A program made the position numbers and the translations under genes. From contig CAAFOY010000030.1 in the NCBI GenBank assembly GCA_900764695.1, positions 62,001 to 126,000 of the forward strand: a DNA stretch of 64,000 nt, read 5' to 3'. Shown here one piece after another: positions 8,991 to 18,632 of the stretch. The notes under the pieces were generated by a model that was not told where the DNA came from, made no database searches, and saw only the letters and a program-made list of their open reading frames with translations. This DNA is from Lachnospiraceae bacterium (GTDB lineage Bacteria; Bacillota_A; Clostridia; Lachnospirales; Lachnospiraceae). Position 1 is the stretch's first letter. Every line of letters starts with the position of its first letter.

Positions 8991-10001
8991 ATGTCTAAAG
9001 TAACTGTTTTAGGTGGTGGCGGTTGGGCCATTGCCTTGGCAAAGGTATTAAATGAAAATGGTCATAATGTAACATTATGGTCTGCACTTGAAAGGGAAGT
9101 TGAAGCTCTTACAAAAGAAAGAGAAAATAAGGTTGGACTTCCGGGAGTTAAAATTCCTGAGAAAATCAAGATTACGAATGATATTAAAGAAGCCGTAAAG
9201 GATTCGAAAATGATAGTTATGGCAGTTGCATCATCTTTTGTAAGAAGTACTTCAGAACTTCTTAAAGATATTGTTCCAGACGGTCAGATTATTGTTGACG
9301 TGGCAAAGGGAATTGAAGATGGAACATTCTATACAATGACAGAAGTTATTGAAGATGTAATTCCTACAGTTAATGCTGTAGTTTTATCTGGTCCAAGTCA
9401 TGCGGAAGAAGTAGGTTTACAGGTTCCTACAGCAGTTGTTGTTGGAGCTAAGACATTTGAAACAGCAAGCTTTGTTCAGAGACTTTTCTCAAATGATTAT
9501 TTTAGAGCATATACAAGTCCTGACAGAAAGAGCATTGAACTTGGTGGCTCTTTAAAGAATGTTATTGCCCTTGCAGCAGGTATTGCTGACGGTTTAGGAT
9601 ATGGCGATAATACGGAGGCTGCTCTTATGACAAGAGGTATTAAGGAAATAACACAGCTTGGTGTAGCCATGGGTGGTCATTCAAGAACGTTCCATGGTCT
9701 TTCAGGAATCGGTGATCTTATTGTTACATGCGGAAGTAAACATTCACGTAACAGAAGAGCAGGTATTCTTATTGGAAAAGGCTATACTTTAGATGAAGCG
9801 GTTAAGGAAGTTAATATGGTTGTTGAAGGTGCAGTTTCAGCCAAGGCAGCTCTTGAACTTGCACACAAATATAACGTGGATATGCCTTTGGTAGAAAGTG
9901 TTAATCAGGTATTATTTGAAAACAAGCCTGCCAAGGAAGCTATGAGAGATATTATGAAGAGAGATTTAACACATGAATTTCCTGATTTGGTTTGGGAGTA
10001 G
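8991..10001 (+). CDS. gpsA: Glycerol-3-phosphate dehydrogenase (NAD(P)+) GpsA
   Basis: GpsA reduces dihydroxyacetone phosphate to sn-glycerol-3-phosphate for lipid synthesis. The 336-residue protein has an N-terminal Rossmann domain, LSGPSHAEEV, the catalytic-lysine region GSLKNVIALAAGI and GLSGIGDLIVTC. The nucleotide-binding loop reads GGGGWAIALA, so the third glycine of the usual GxGxxG is alanine. GGAGG lies 7 bases upstream. It is cotranscribed with plsY. Confidence 0.95.
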   Translation: MSKVTVLGGGGWAIALAKVLNENGHNVTLWSALEREVEALTKERENKVGLPGVKIPEKIKITNDIKEAVKDSKMIVMAVASSFVRSTSELLKDIVPDGQIIVDVAKGIEDGTFYTMTEVIEDVIPTVNAVVLSGPSHAEEVGLQVPTAVVVGAKTFETASFVQRLFSNDYFRAYTSPDRKSIELGGSLKNVIALAAGIADGLGYGDNTEAALMTRGIKEITQLGVAMGGHSRTFHGLSGIGDLIVTCGSKHSRNRRAGILIGKGYTLDEAVKEVNMVVEGAVSAKAALELAHKYNVDMPLVESVNQVLFENKPAKEAMRDIMKRDLTHEFPDLVWE

Positions 10002-10004
10002 GAT

Positions 10005-10670
10005 ATGAATGATTTAAATGCAAAAAAAGAAGAATTTGTAAAACAGTTTGAAGGTTTGGAGTCCACTTTTTCTGAAATAAAAATGCTTATGACTTATTAC
10101 GAGTGTGCCATTTTGGAAGTAAAAACCAAGCTTGATGTTTTAAATAAAGAATTTCAGGCTAACGAGCTTAGAAATCCAATAGAAACAATAAAAACACGTA
10201 TAAAGTCTCCTGCAAGCATAATGGAGAAATTAGAAAGAAAAGGTTTTGAACTTTCTATTCAGTCAATAAAGGATAATCTTGATGATGTGGCAGGAATAAG
10301 AGTTATCTGTTCTTTTGTAGATGATATATACAAGGTTGCAGATATGCTGACTAATCAGGATGATATTAAGATTTTATCTAAAAAGGATTATATTAAAAAT
10401 CCAAAGAAGAATGGATATAGAAGTCTTCACCTTGTTGTTGAAATACCTATTTTTCTTTCAAATGAGAAGAAACCAATGCGTGTGGAAGTTCAGATTAGAA
10501 CAATTGCAATGGACTTTTGGGCAAGTCTTGAGCATGAAATACATTATAAAAAGTTTTCAAATTCAAATGTGGAAGCCGTAAAACAGCTTACGGAATGTGC
10601 AGATGTAATTTATGAAACGGATATGAAGATGTTAAAGATTAGAAAAAATCTTTTAGATGAAGAGGATTAG
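10005..10670 (+). CDS. relQ: Small alarmone synthetase (RelQ/YjbM type)
   Basis: This 221-residue protein is a single-domain (p)ppGpp synthetase without the HD hydrolase or regulatory domains of long Rel proteins. Conserved stretches are RIKSPASIMEKLERKG (ATP side), LDDVAGIRVICSF, KNPKKNGYRSLHLVV (GDP/GTP pocket) and EVQIRTIAMDFWASLEHE. RelQ-type enzymes form tetramers and can be activated by pppGpp. It starts 3 bases after gpsA, so alarmone synthesis is tied here to phospholipid genes. Confidence 0.9.
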   Translation: MNDLNAKKEEFVKQFEGLESTFSEIKMLMTYYECAILEVKTKLDVLNKEFQANELRNPIETIKTRIKSPASIMEKLERKGFELSIQSIKDNLDDVAGIRVICSFVDDIYKVADMLTNQDDIKILSKKDYIKNPKKNGYRSLHLVVEIPIFLSNEKKPMRVEVQIRTIAMDFWASLEHEIHYKKFSNSNVEAVKQLTECADVIYETDMKMLKIRKNLLDEED

Positions 10671-10688
10671 AAAATAAGGAGTTTATTA

Positions 10689-12257
10689 ATGTCAGCCAAG
10701 AGAGTTCTTTCACAAAAACATAAAGGTAAAAAAGGATTGGCAGCCTTTTTATTCAGTCGTTTCTTTTTATTCGGCTTAATGGTTGTCCTTCAGGTACTAA
10801 TGTTTGTATTTTTTGCCTATAATGCATCTGTAGAAAAAAATCTTAATTATGTAATAATGGTATTACAGTTTGTACTTATTATTTACATTGCAAACGATAA
10901 ATCGGATCCTACAATGAAACTGGTTTGGATAATGTTTATTATGTTTGTACCGGCTATTGGCTGTATGATGTATCTTTATTTTATGCTTCAACCGGGTTCT
11001 CTTATGCTAAAAAAGAGACTTGAACATATTAATCTTAATTCAGGTAAATACTTAGATCCTGACCAGAACATATATAATGAATTACAAATACTGGATAAGC
11101 AGGTTTCATCTCTTACAAAATATGTATATGAAAACACAGGTTGTCCGGTGTACAAAAATACGGATGTTACATATTTAGAAAGTGGAGAGAAAAAATACGG
11201 AATCCTTCTTGATGAATTAAAGAAAGCAAAGAAGTTTATTTTTCTTGAATACTTTATAATAGAGCAGGGAGAAGTATGGGACTCTGTTCTTGAAGTATTA
11301 TGTGAAAAGATAAGAGAGGGTGTTGAAGTAAGGGTAATGTATGACGGACTATGTTCCTTGTCTAAACTACCAATAGGATATTTTAAAAAGTTAAGGGAAT
11401 TAGGTATTAAGTCTAAACCATTTGCGCCTGCAAGACCCTTTTTTACAACACAGCAGAATAACAGAGATCATAGAAAGATTTTGGTTATTGACGGTAAAGT
11501 TGCTTTTACAGGTGGAATAAATCTGGCTGATGAGTATATGAACATTGTGGAAAGATTCGGTTACTGGAAAGATACAGGTGTAATGCTTAAAGGAGATGCA
11601 GTAAGAAGTTTCACACTTTTGTTCTTACAGATGTGGAATGTTACCGAAAAGAATATTGAAGGTTATAGCAGATATTTAAATATTACCATACCTACACCTG
11701 AAACGGCAGATGGTTATGTTATGGGCTATGGAGATGATCCTTATGGTAAGGAACGTGTTGGCGAGTCTGTATACTTACATATGATTAATACGGCTACTAA
11801 ATATCTTCATATAGTATCGCCATATCTGGTTATAGATAATGTTATGATGTCATCGTTAAAGTTTGCAGCTAAGCGTGGTGTAGATGTAAAAATTATTATG
11901 CCGGGAATCCCCGACAAGGAATATGCTTATTGTCTTGCAAGAACATATTATGCAGAACTTATTGAAGCAGGAGTTGAAATTTATGAATTTACTCCGGGAT
12001 TTACTCACGCAAAAATGTTTATTAGTGATGATGAAAAGGCAACAGTAGGAACAATAAATCTTGACTATAGAAGCTTATTCCTTCATTTTGAGGATGGTTG
12101 CTTTATCTACAAAAATAAGGTTATAAATCGAATAGAGGAAGACTATCAGAAGATGCTTAGTGCATCAAAGAGAGTCTCTCTTATAGATTGTAGAAACAGA
12201 CCTACATATTACAAAATATGTGGAATGCTTTTAAGACTTTTGGCACCGTTAATGTAG
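10689..12257 (+). CDS. cls: Cardiolipin synthase (phospholipase D family)
   Basis: The enzyme condenses phosphatidylglycerol molecules into cardiolipin at the membrane. The 522-residue protein has N-terminal membrane helices (about 20-95) and two HKD motifs: H261-R-K263 with D268 in HRKILVIDG, and H440-A-K442 with D447 in HAKMFISDD. Each is followed by a GGINL or GTINLD segment typical of Cls. AAGGAG precedes the ATG. It is the last gene of the der-plsY-gpsA-relQ run, which is then terminated. Confidence 0.95.
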   Translation: MSAKRVLSQKHKGKKGLAAFLFSRFFLFGLMVVLQVLMFVFFAYNASVEKNLNYVIMVLQFVLIIYIANDKSDPTMKLVWIMFIMFVPAIGCMMYLYFMLQPGSLMLKKRLEHINLNSGKYLDPDQNIYNELQILDKQVSSLTKYVYENTGCPVYKNTDVTYLESGEKKYGILLDELKKAKKFIFLEYFIIEQGEVWDSVLEVLCEKIREGVEVRVMYDGLCSLSKLPIGYFKKLRELGIKSKPFAPARPFFTTQQNNRDHRKILVIDGKVAFTGGINLADEYMNIVERFGYWKDTGVMLKGDAVRSFTLLFLQMWNVTEKNIEGYSRYLNITIPTPETADGYVMGYGDDPYGKERVGESVYLHMINTATKYLHIVSPYLVIDNVMMSSLKFAAKRGVDVKIIMPGIPDKEYAYCLARTYYAELIEAGVEIYEFTPGFTHAKMFISDDEKATVGTINLDYRSLFLHFEDGCFIYKNKVINRIEEDYQKMLSASKRVSLIDCRNRPTYYKICGMLLRLLAPLM

Positions 12258-12305
12258 ATAATCAAACTTTTAATGTATAGAAAATTTAATCAATATAAGA
12301 ATAAC

Positions 12306-12360
12306 AAAGACAAATATATGGTTTTAGTTAAAAATAAAACTGGTATATTTGTCTTTTTTT
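12306..12360 (+). terminator. Rho-independent terminator after cls
   Basis: AAAGACAAATATA at 12306-12318 pairs perfectly with TATATTTGTCTTT at 12344-12356, with further pairing possible inside the loop (GGTTTTA with TAAAAC), followed by a T-run. It separates the lipid operon from spoIVA. Confidence 0.9.
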
Positions 12361-12410
12361 CGCATATATATTAATAGTCACATGGGAATAATAAAATATG
12401 GGGGTAGGCT

Positions 12411-13877
12411 ATGGACTTTAACGTATACAAAGATATTGAAAAGAGAACTAACGGTGAGATTTACATAGGTGTTGTAGGCCCTGTAAGAACAGGAAAATCT
12501 ACTTTTATTAAGAATTTTATGGATATTGCAGTTGTGCCTAATATAAAAGATGAGAATGAAGTGAGAAGAACTATGGATGAACTTCCGCAATCTTCAGCAG
12601 GAAAAACAATTATGACTACTGAGCCTAAATTTATACCTAACAAGGCAGTTAATATTAAATTAGGTGAAAAGGCTAATCTAAAAGTAAGATTAATTGACTG
12701 TGTAGGTTTTATGGTTAATGGAGCTACAGGTCACATGGAAGAGGATAAAGAGAGAATGGTAAAAACCCCTTGGTTTGATTATGATATACCATTCTCAAAA
12801 GCCGCAGAGATAGGAACCGAAAAAGTGATTTCCGAACATTCAACAATAGGAATTGTTATAACTTCTGATGGAAGTTTTACGGATTTAGATGTGGAAGAAT
12901 ATAATAAGGCTCTTGATAAAACAATAAATGAGCTTAAAAACATAAATAAACCTTTTATAATTTTGGTAAATTCAATTAATCCTGATTCAATGGAATGCAA
13001 AATGCTTCGTGACCAAATAGCAGAAAAATATAATGTGTCAACATTATCTATTAACTGTCTGCGTTTAACGGAGAAAGACGTAACAGATATTTTAGAAAAT
13101 ATTTTGTTTGAATTTCCAATAAGTGAAATAATATTTAATGTGCCTAAATGGTTGGAAATAATAGGCACAGAGCACAAATTAATGAAGTATATTATTGAAT
13201 ATTCCCGGAGAATATTAGAATCTTTCATAAAAATAAAAGATATAAAAACATTAAACTTAAACCCTGACAAAGAATATGTAAAAAGCGTTCAAATGACAGC
13301 CATAGAATTGTCAACAGGCAGACTTAGATTAAATTATGACATTGATGAAAGTTATTATTATGAAACTTTATCTGAAATGGCAGGCACAAAAATCGAAAAT
13401 CAGCTTCAATTGATTAAAATGGTAAAAGAATTGTCAATGGAGAAAAACACATATATAAAAGTTAATGAGGCAATTAACAAGGTAAAAACCACCGGTTACG
13501 GAATAGTAACACCTGATAAGGAAGACATTGTTTTGGAAAATCCTGAGCTGATTAAAAGTGGAAATAAGTTTGGAGTGAAAATTAAGGCAACTGCGCCGTC
13601 AATTCATTTTGTTAAGGCTAATATTCTTACAGAAATTTCGCCAATAATAGGAAGCGAGGAACAGGCAAGAGATTTAATAAGATTTATTAATGAAAAAGAA
13701 CAGGACTCTAATGTTTGGGATACTAATATTTTCGGAAAAACCATTGGGGAAATCGTTGATGAGGGAATAATTAATAAAATAAATAATCTGACTGTTGAAA
13801 CACAGTCAAGAATGCAGGGAACCATTGAAAAAATCACAAATGACCAAAGCAGAGGTGTAATATGCATCGTTTTATAA
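12411..13877 (+). CDS. spoIVA: Stage IV sporulation protein A (spore coat morphogenetic ATPase)
   Basis: SpoIVA polymerises on the forespore surface using ATP and forms the base of the spore coat. The 488-residue length matches the family. The Walker A GPVRTGKS is at 23-30, followed by TIMTTEPKFIPNKA and VRLIDCVGFMVNGATGHMEEDKERMV, a near-invariant family block. GGGGGTAGG lies just upstream. The 50 bases before it contain an AT-rich block that could be a sigma-E promoter (GCATATA then GGAATAAT), but the match is poor. This is the strongest evidence that the lineage forms spores. Confidence 0.97.
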   Translation: MDFNVYKDIEKRTNGEIYIGVVGPVRTGKSTFIKNFMDIAVVPNIKDENEVRRTMDELPQSSAGKTIMTTEPKFIPNKAVNIKLGEKANLKVRLIDCVGFMVNGATGHMEEDKERMVKTPWFDYDIPFSKAAEIGTEKVISEHSTIGIVITSDGSFTDLDVEEYNKALDKTINELKNINKPFIILVNSINPDSMECKMLRDQIAEKYNVSTLSINCLRLTEKDVTDILENILFEFPISEIIFNVPKWLEIIGTEHKLMKYIIEYSRRILESFIKIKDIKTLNLNPDKEYVKSVQMTAIELSTGRLRLNYDIDESYYYETLSEMAGTKIENQLQLIKMVKELSMEKNTYIKVNEAINKVKTTGYGIVTPDKEDIVLENPELIKSGNKFGVKIKATAPSIHFVKANILTEISPIIGSEEQARDLIRFINEKEQDSNVWDTNIFGKTIGEIVDEGIINKINNLTVETQSRMQGTIEKITNDQSRGVICIVL

Positions 13878-13939
13878 AAAACGTTACATTATCTTAGAAC
13901 ATTACCTTATATTTATGCCTTTAATATGGGGCTATAGCC

Positions 13940-13968
13940 TTGAAAAATAAAAATTACTATGTTAAAAT
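13940..13968 (+). promoter_or_regulatory. Sigma-A-type promoter for tyrS
   Basis: TTGAAA, 17 bases and TAAAAT lie 32 bases upstream of the tyrS start. The roughly 125-base gap is too short for a T-box leader, and no T-box sequence is seen. Confidence 0.65.
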
Positions 13969-14000
13969 ATTTTATTGAGTTTTATTGAAGGAGATATGTT

Positions 14001-15227
14001 ATGAATACTTACGAAGAATTAAAAGCTCGAGGTCTTATAGCCCAGGTTACTGACGAAGAGCGAATTAGTGATTTAATTAATAAAGGAGAAGCAGTATTTT
14101 ATATTGGGTTCGACCCAACAGCGGATAGTCTTCATGTAGGTCATTTTATGGCGTTATGTTTAATGAAGAGACTTCAGATGGCAGGTAATAAGCCTATTGC
14201 CTTAATTGGTGGAGGAACAGCTATGATTGGTGATCCATCAGGTAAGACAGACATGAGAAAGATGATGACTAAGGAAACAATTAACCACAACGTTGAATGT
14301 TTCAAGAAGCAGATGAGTAAGTTTATTGATTTCTCAGAAGGAAAGGCATTACTTGTAAACAATGCTGACTGGCTTTTAGATTTAAACTATATAGATGTTT
14401 TAAGAGAGGTAGGTCCTCATTTTAGTGTTAACAGAATGCTTACGGCAGAATGTTACAAACAGAGAATGGAAAGAGGCTTAAGCTTCCTTGAATTTAATTA
14501 TATGATTATGCAGAGTTATGACTTCTACAGATTATATAAAGATTACGGATGTAATTTACAGTTTGGTGGTGATGACCAGTGGAGTAACATGCTTGGCGGT
14601 ACGGAACTTATCAGACGTAAGCTTGGCGAAGATGCTTCAGCCATGACTATTACTTTACTTCTTAACTCAGAAGGCAAGAAGATGGGTAAAACAGTTAGTG
14701 GTGCTGTTTGGCTTGATGCTGAAAAGACATCACCATTTGAATTTTACCAGTACTGGAGAAATGTTGATGATGCAGATGTTGTTAAGTGCTTAAAGATGCT
14801 TACATTCCTTCCTTTAGAAGAAATCGAGAAGATGGAACAGTGGCAGGGAAGTGAACTTAATAAGGCTAAGGAAATTCTTGCTTATGAACTTACTAAACTT
14901 GTTCATGGTGAAGAAGAAGCTGAAAAAGCACAGACTGCATCAAGAAACCTTTTTGCAGGAGGTGGAGTTACAGGCGACATTCCTACAACAACATATGCTA
15001 AGGCAGATTTAGATGAAGGAAAAGATATCTTGACACTTTTAGTTGATACAAAACTTGCAGCTTCAAGAGGCGAGGCAAGACGTCTTGTTCAGCAGGGTGG
15101 TGTTTCTGTTAATGGTAAAAAGGTTGTAGCAATTGATAAAACATTTACAACTGCAGAATTTAACGAAGAAGCAGCATTACTTATCAAAAAAGGTAAAAAA
15201 TCATACCATCAGATTAAAGCTGACTAA
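14001..15227 (+). CDS. tyrS: Tyrosyl-tRNA synthetase
   Basis: This 408-residue class I synthetase charges tRNA-Tyr. The HIGH-type motif appears as HVGH in DPTADSLHVGH, the KMSKS-type as KMGKT, and the tyrosine-binding DDQWSNM is present. The C-terminus is an S4 RNA-binding domain (AASRGEARRLVQQGGVSVNG). AAGGAGA precedes the ATG. alaS follows, and both lack a T-box leader. Confidence 0.97.
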   Translation: MNTYEELKARGLIAQVTDEERISDLINKGEAVFYIGFDPTADSLHVGHFMALCLMKRLQMAGNKPIALIGGGTAMIGDPSGKTDMRKMMTKETINHNVECFKKQMSKFIDFSEGKALLVNNADWLLDLNYIDVLREVGPHFSVNRMLTAECYKQRMERGLSFLEFNYMIMQSYDFYRLYKDYGCNLQFGGDDQWSNMLGGTELIRRKLGEDASAMTITLLLNSEGKKMGKTVSGAVWLDAEKTSPFEFYQYWRNVDDADVVKCLKMLTFLPLEEIEKMEQWQGSELNKAKEILAYELTKLVHGEEEAEKAQTASRNLFAGGGVTGDIPTTTYAKADLDEGKDILTLLVDTKLAASRGEARRLVQQGGVSVNGKKVVAIDKTFTTAEFNEEAALLIKKGKKSYHQIKAD

Positions 15228-15264
15228 TTTTAATATTTGTTAGATGTATAAATTGGAGGACAAA

Positions 15265-17904
15265 ATGAAACAATACGGATTAAATGAATTAAGAAAAATG
15301 TTCTTAGATTTCTTTGAATCAAAGGGACATCTTGTGATGAAGAGTTTTTCTTTAGTTCCACATAATGATAACAGTTTATTACTCATAAACGCAGGTATGG
15401 CTCCTTTAAAACCATATTTTACAGGACAGGAAATACCACCAAGAACAAGAGTGGCAACATGTCAGAAGTGCATTAGAACAGGTGATATCGAAAATATCGG
15501 AAAAACTGCAAGACACGGTACATTTTTTGAAATGCTTGGTAACTTCTCTTTTGGTGATTATTTTAAAAGAGAAGCAATTCATTGGTCATGGGAGTTCCTG
15601 ACAGAAGTTGTGGGACTTGAAGCTGACAGATTATATCCATCAGTTTACTTAGAAGATGATGAAGCTTTTGATATTTGGAATAAGGAAATGGGAATCCCTG
15701 CTGAAAGAATTTTTAAGTTCGGTAAGGAAGATAATTTCTGGGAGCATGGTGCAGGACCTTGTGGTCCTTGTTCTGAAATTTACTATGACCGTGGTGCAAA
15801 ATATGGTTGTGGTAAGCCGGGTTGTACTGTAGGATGCGAATGTGACAGATATATTGAAATCTGGAATAACGTATTTACACAGTTTGAAAATGACGGAAAC
15901 GGCAATTATACAACATTAAAACAGAAGAACATTGATACAGGTATGGGACTTGAAAGACTTGCAACTGTAGTTCAGGATGTGGATTCTATTTTTGATGTTG
16001 ACACAATTAAAGCGTTAAGAGATAGAGTTTGTGAACTTGCAAACAAGGAATATAAGAAAGAATATAAATGGGATGTTTCAATCAGAATTGTAACAGACCA
16101 TATCAGATCAGCTACATTTATGATTTCTGACGGTATTATGCCATCAAATGAAGGCAGAGGATATGTATTAAGAAGATTAATCAGACGTGCTGCAAGACAT
16201 GGCAAACTGCTTGGAATCGATGGAAGGTTCCTTTCAACACTTTCAGAAACAGTTATTGAAAGTTCAAAGGACGGATATCCTGAATTAGAAGAAAAGAAAA
16301 GCATGATTTTCAAGGTATTATCTGAAGAAGAAAATAAGTTTAACAAGACTATTGATACAGGTCTTAACATTCTTGCAGATATGGAAGAAGAAATGAAGAA
16401 AAATAACCAGACTCAGTTGTCAGGCGAAAATGCATTTAAGCTTTATGACACATATGGTTTCCCTCTTGATTTAACAGAAGAAATTCTTGAAGAAAAAGGA
16501 TTTGGCGTAGATGAAGACGGTTTTAAGGAAGCTATGGAAGTTCAGAGAAAAAAAGCAAGAAGTGCACGTAAGAAGACTAACTATATGGGTGCAGATGCTA
16601 CTGTATATGAACAGCTGGACAAAGCTCTTACAACTAAGTTTGTAGGTTATGATAAATTAATTTCAGATACCGTTGTAACAGCACTTACAACAGAAAAAGA
16701 AGTTGTACAGGCTTTAGTTGATGGTGACAAGGGAACAATTGTTACTGAAGAAACACCATTCTACGGCACAATGGGTGGCCAGGTAGGCGATAAAGGTATC
16801 ATTGTAACAAACGGTGGAGAATTTAAGGTAGAAGAAACAATTCATCTTTTAGGTGGAAAGATTGGACATGTTGGTACAGTTGTAAAGGGTATGATTCAGG
16901 TAGGCGACAAGGCTACTATGAAGGTTGACTCAGCATTTCGTGCTGATACATCAAAGAATCATAGCGCAACTCATCTTTTACAGAAAGCATTAAAGACTGT
17001 TCTTGGTGAACATGTTGAACAGGCAGGTTCATATGTAGATGCTGACAGATTAAGATTTGACTTTACTCACTTCCAGGCAATGACTAAGGAAGAAATCGAA
17101 AAAGTTGAAAATCTTGTTAATGAACAGATTTCTACAGGATTAGATGTTATAACTAAGGAAATGTCTTTGGATGAAGCAAAGGAAACAGGAGCTATGGCTT
17201 TATTTGGTGAAAAGTATGGCGAAAAGGTTAGAGTTGTTTCAATGGGAGATTATTCAATTGAACTTTGTGGTGGTACTCACGTATCTAACACAAATGCTAT
17301 TTCATCATTTAAGATTATTTCAGAATCAGGTGTTGCTGCAGGAGTAAGAAGAATTGAAGCTTTAACTTCTACAGGACTTATGAAACACTATAAAGAATCT
17401 GAAAATGTTTTAAATCAGGCTGCAAAACTTGCAAAATCTGAACCTGTTGCTTTAGTTGAAAAGATTCAGGCTCTTTATGATGAAATTAAAGAATTATCTA
17501 AAGAAAATGAAAAATTAAAAGCTAAATTGGCAAATGAAGCTGTTGGTGACGTACTTAGTCAGGTAGTTGAAGTTAAGGGAGTTAAGTTACTTGCTACTCA
17601 TGTTGAAGGGGTTGGAATGAACGAACTTAGAAACCTTGGCGACCAGCTTAAGGAAAAAATGGGCGGAGGCGTTGTTGTTATTGTTTCTACACAGGATGGC
17701 AAGGCTAATGTTATTGTTATGGCTGATGAGGATGCTATTAGCAAAGGTGCTCACGCAGGAAATATGATTAAGGAAATTGCTAAGCTTGTTGGCGGTGGCG
17801 GCGGTGGCCGTCCAAATATGGCTCAGGCAGGTGGAAAGAATCCTGCAGGAGCAAAGGATGCAGTAGAGGCTGCTAAAACTATTCTTGAAGGTCAGCTTAA
17901 ATAA
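15265..17904 (+). CDS. alaS: Alanyl-tRNA synthetase
   Basis: This 879-residue class II enzyme charges tRNA-Ala and clears mischarged Ser/Gly. It has the aminoacylation core (NSLLLINAGMAPLKPYF, TGMGLERL), the editing domain with HSATHLL and ELCGGTHVS metal ligands, and a C-terminal glycine-rich C-Ala region (GGGGGGRPNMAQAGG). GGAGGA at 15255-15260 fixes the ATG at 15265. A start 7 codons earlier would lie before this site. It probably shares the tyrS promoter, since the gap is short and no other promoter stands out. Confidence 0.97.
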   Translation: MKQYGLNELRKMFLDFFESKGHLVMKSFSLVPHNDNSLLLINAGMAPLKPYFTGQEIPPRTRVATCQKCIRTGDIENIGKTARHGTFFEMLGNFSFGDYFKREAIHWSWEFLTEVVGLEADRLYPSVYLEDDEAFDIWNKEMGIPAERIFKFGKEDNFWEHGAGPCGPCSEIYYDRGAKYGCGKPGCTVGCECDRYIEIWNNVFTQFENDGNGNYTTLKQKNIDTGMGLERLATVVQDVDSIFDVDTIKALRDRVCELANKEYKKEYKWDVSIRIVTDHIRSATFMISDGIMPSNEGRGYVLRRLIRRAARHGKLLGIDGRFLSTLSETVIESSKDGYPELEEKKSMIFKVLSEEENKFNKTIDTGLNILADMEEEMKKNNQTQLSGENAFKLYDTYGFPLDLTEEILEEKGFGVDEDGFKEAMEVQRKKARSARKKTNYMGADATVYEQLDKALTTKFVGYDKLISDTVVTALTTEKEVVQALVDGDKGTIVTEETPFYGTMGGQVGDKGIIVTNGGEFKVEETIHLLGGKIGHVGTVVKGMIQVGDKATMKVDSAFRADTSKNHSATHLLQKALKTVLGEHVEQAGSYVDADRLRFDFTHFQAMTKEEIEKVENLVNEQISTGLDVITKEMSLDEAKETGAMALFGEKYGEKVRVVSMGDYSIELCGGTHVSNTNAISSFKIISESGVAAGVRRIEALTSTGLMKHYKESENVLNQAAKLAKSEPVALVEKIQALYDEIKELSKENEKLKAKLANEAVGDVLSQVVEVKGVKLLATHVEGVGMNELRNLGDQLKEKMGGGVVVIVSTQDGKANVIVMADEDAISKGAHAGNMIKEIAKLVGGGGGGRPNMAQAGGKNPAGAKDAVEAAKTILEGQLK

Positions 17905-17967
17905 TAACTGATAATCAGGAGGTTAATAATAAATCGTGAAAAACACGAAAAAGTATCTTAAAACATA

Positions 17968-17995
17968 TTGACGATATAGAAAAATATGTTATAAT
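17968..17995 (+). promoter_or_regulatory. Promoter for rpsU
   Basis: TTGACG, a 16-base spacer and a consensus TATAAT begin 94 bases before rpsU. This fits strong independent expression of a ribosomal protein gene. The transcript would have a leader of about 60 bases with a small GTGTTTTAACAC inverted repeat near its 5' end. Confidence 0.75.
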
Positions 17996-18061
17996 ATTTT
18001 AAGTGTTTTAACACAAATACCTACAGTTTTAGGAATCCATAACTGGAGGGAGGTCAGGAAA

Positions 18062-18238
18062 ATGTCAAGCGTTATCGTAAAAGAAAACGAATCAATCGAC
18101 AGTGCTTTACGTAGATTCAAGAGAAATTGCGCAAAGGCTGGTATCCAGCAGGAAATTCGTAAGAGAGAACACTACGAAAAGCCAAGCGTTAAGCGTAAGA
18201 AGAAATCAGAAGCTGCAAGAAAGCGCAAATATAATTAA
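18062..18238 (+). CDS. rpsU: 30S ribosomal protein S21
   Basis: This 58-residue basic protein is S21, begins [20 protein letters not shown] and ends in a lysine/arginine-rich tail ([19 protein letters not shown]). S21 binds near the 16S anti-Shine-Dalgarno region. A GGAGGGAGG tract lies upstream of the ATG. The gene has its own promoter and terminator. In Firmicutes rpsU commonly precedes the yqfC-yqfD-phoH cluster, as here. Confidence 0.96.
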   Translation: MSSVIVKENESIDSALRRFKRNCAKAGIQQEIRKREHYEKPSVKRKKKSEAARKRKYN

Positions 18239-18255
18239 TTTTAATTTTTTAAAAT

Positions 18256-18293
18256 AAAAGTTCGGAACGTAAGTTCCGGACTTTTGTTTTTTT
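18256..18293 (+). terminator. Rho-independent terminator after rpsU
   Basis: AAAAGTTCGGAAC at 18256-18268 pairs with GTTCCGGACTTTT at 18273-18285 (one G-U pair, 4-base loop), followed by GTTTTTTT. Confidence 0.92.
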
Positions 18294-18374
18294 GAAAAGA
18301 TATATTCTTAAAGTTCTATTCATAAAACATAAAAATATACTATAAAAGCATAAAGGATTTTATAGAGGATTTTT

Positions 18375-18632
18375 ATGTTTAATGTAGACAATGATTTGGA
18401 TATGCCAAGAGATGTTATTCATGGGGAATGCCTGTGTCAGATAATCGGCAGAAACGAGATTGTAATTGAGAATTATAAATGTATTAAGAGCATTACGGAC
18501 ACCGATATAGAAATTGTATGTAAAAAATATAAAATAATCATTAATGGAACAGGTTTAAACATAAAATATTATAACAATCAATCAATGGCCATAGGTGGAT
18601 ATATTTGTGAAATTTCATTTTTACAGAATTAA
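18375..18632 (+). CDS. yqfC: Sporulation protein YqfC
   Basis: This 85-residue protein matches the YabP/YqfC family (PRDVIHGECLCQIIGRNEIVIENY, then INGTGLNIKYY). In Bacillus yqfC and yqfD are sigma-E-controlled mother-cell genes needed for sporulation. A possible sigma-E promoter is ACATAAA at 18328-18334, a 14-base spacer and CATAAAGG at 18349-18356. The -10 is imperfect. The 3' end overlaps yqfD. Confidence 0.85.
   Translation: MFNVDNDLDMPRDVIHGECLCQIIGRNEIVIENYKCIKSITDTDIEIVCKKYKIIINGTGLNIKYYNNQSMAIGGYICEISFLQN

Noticed and set aside
13878..15264. T-box leaders before tyrS or alaS
   Set aside because: The gap before tyrS is about 125 bases and that before alaS 37 bases. No T-box motif or specifier stem is visible.
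17916..17970. CAGGAGG followed by a short GTG open frame after alaS
   Set aside because: The frame is only 11 codons and the spacing is poor. It is most likely a decayed ribosome binding site.
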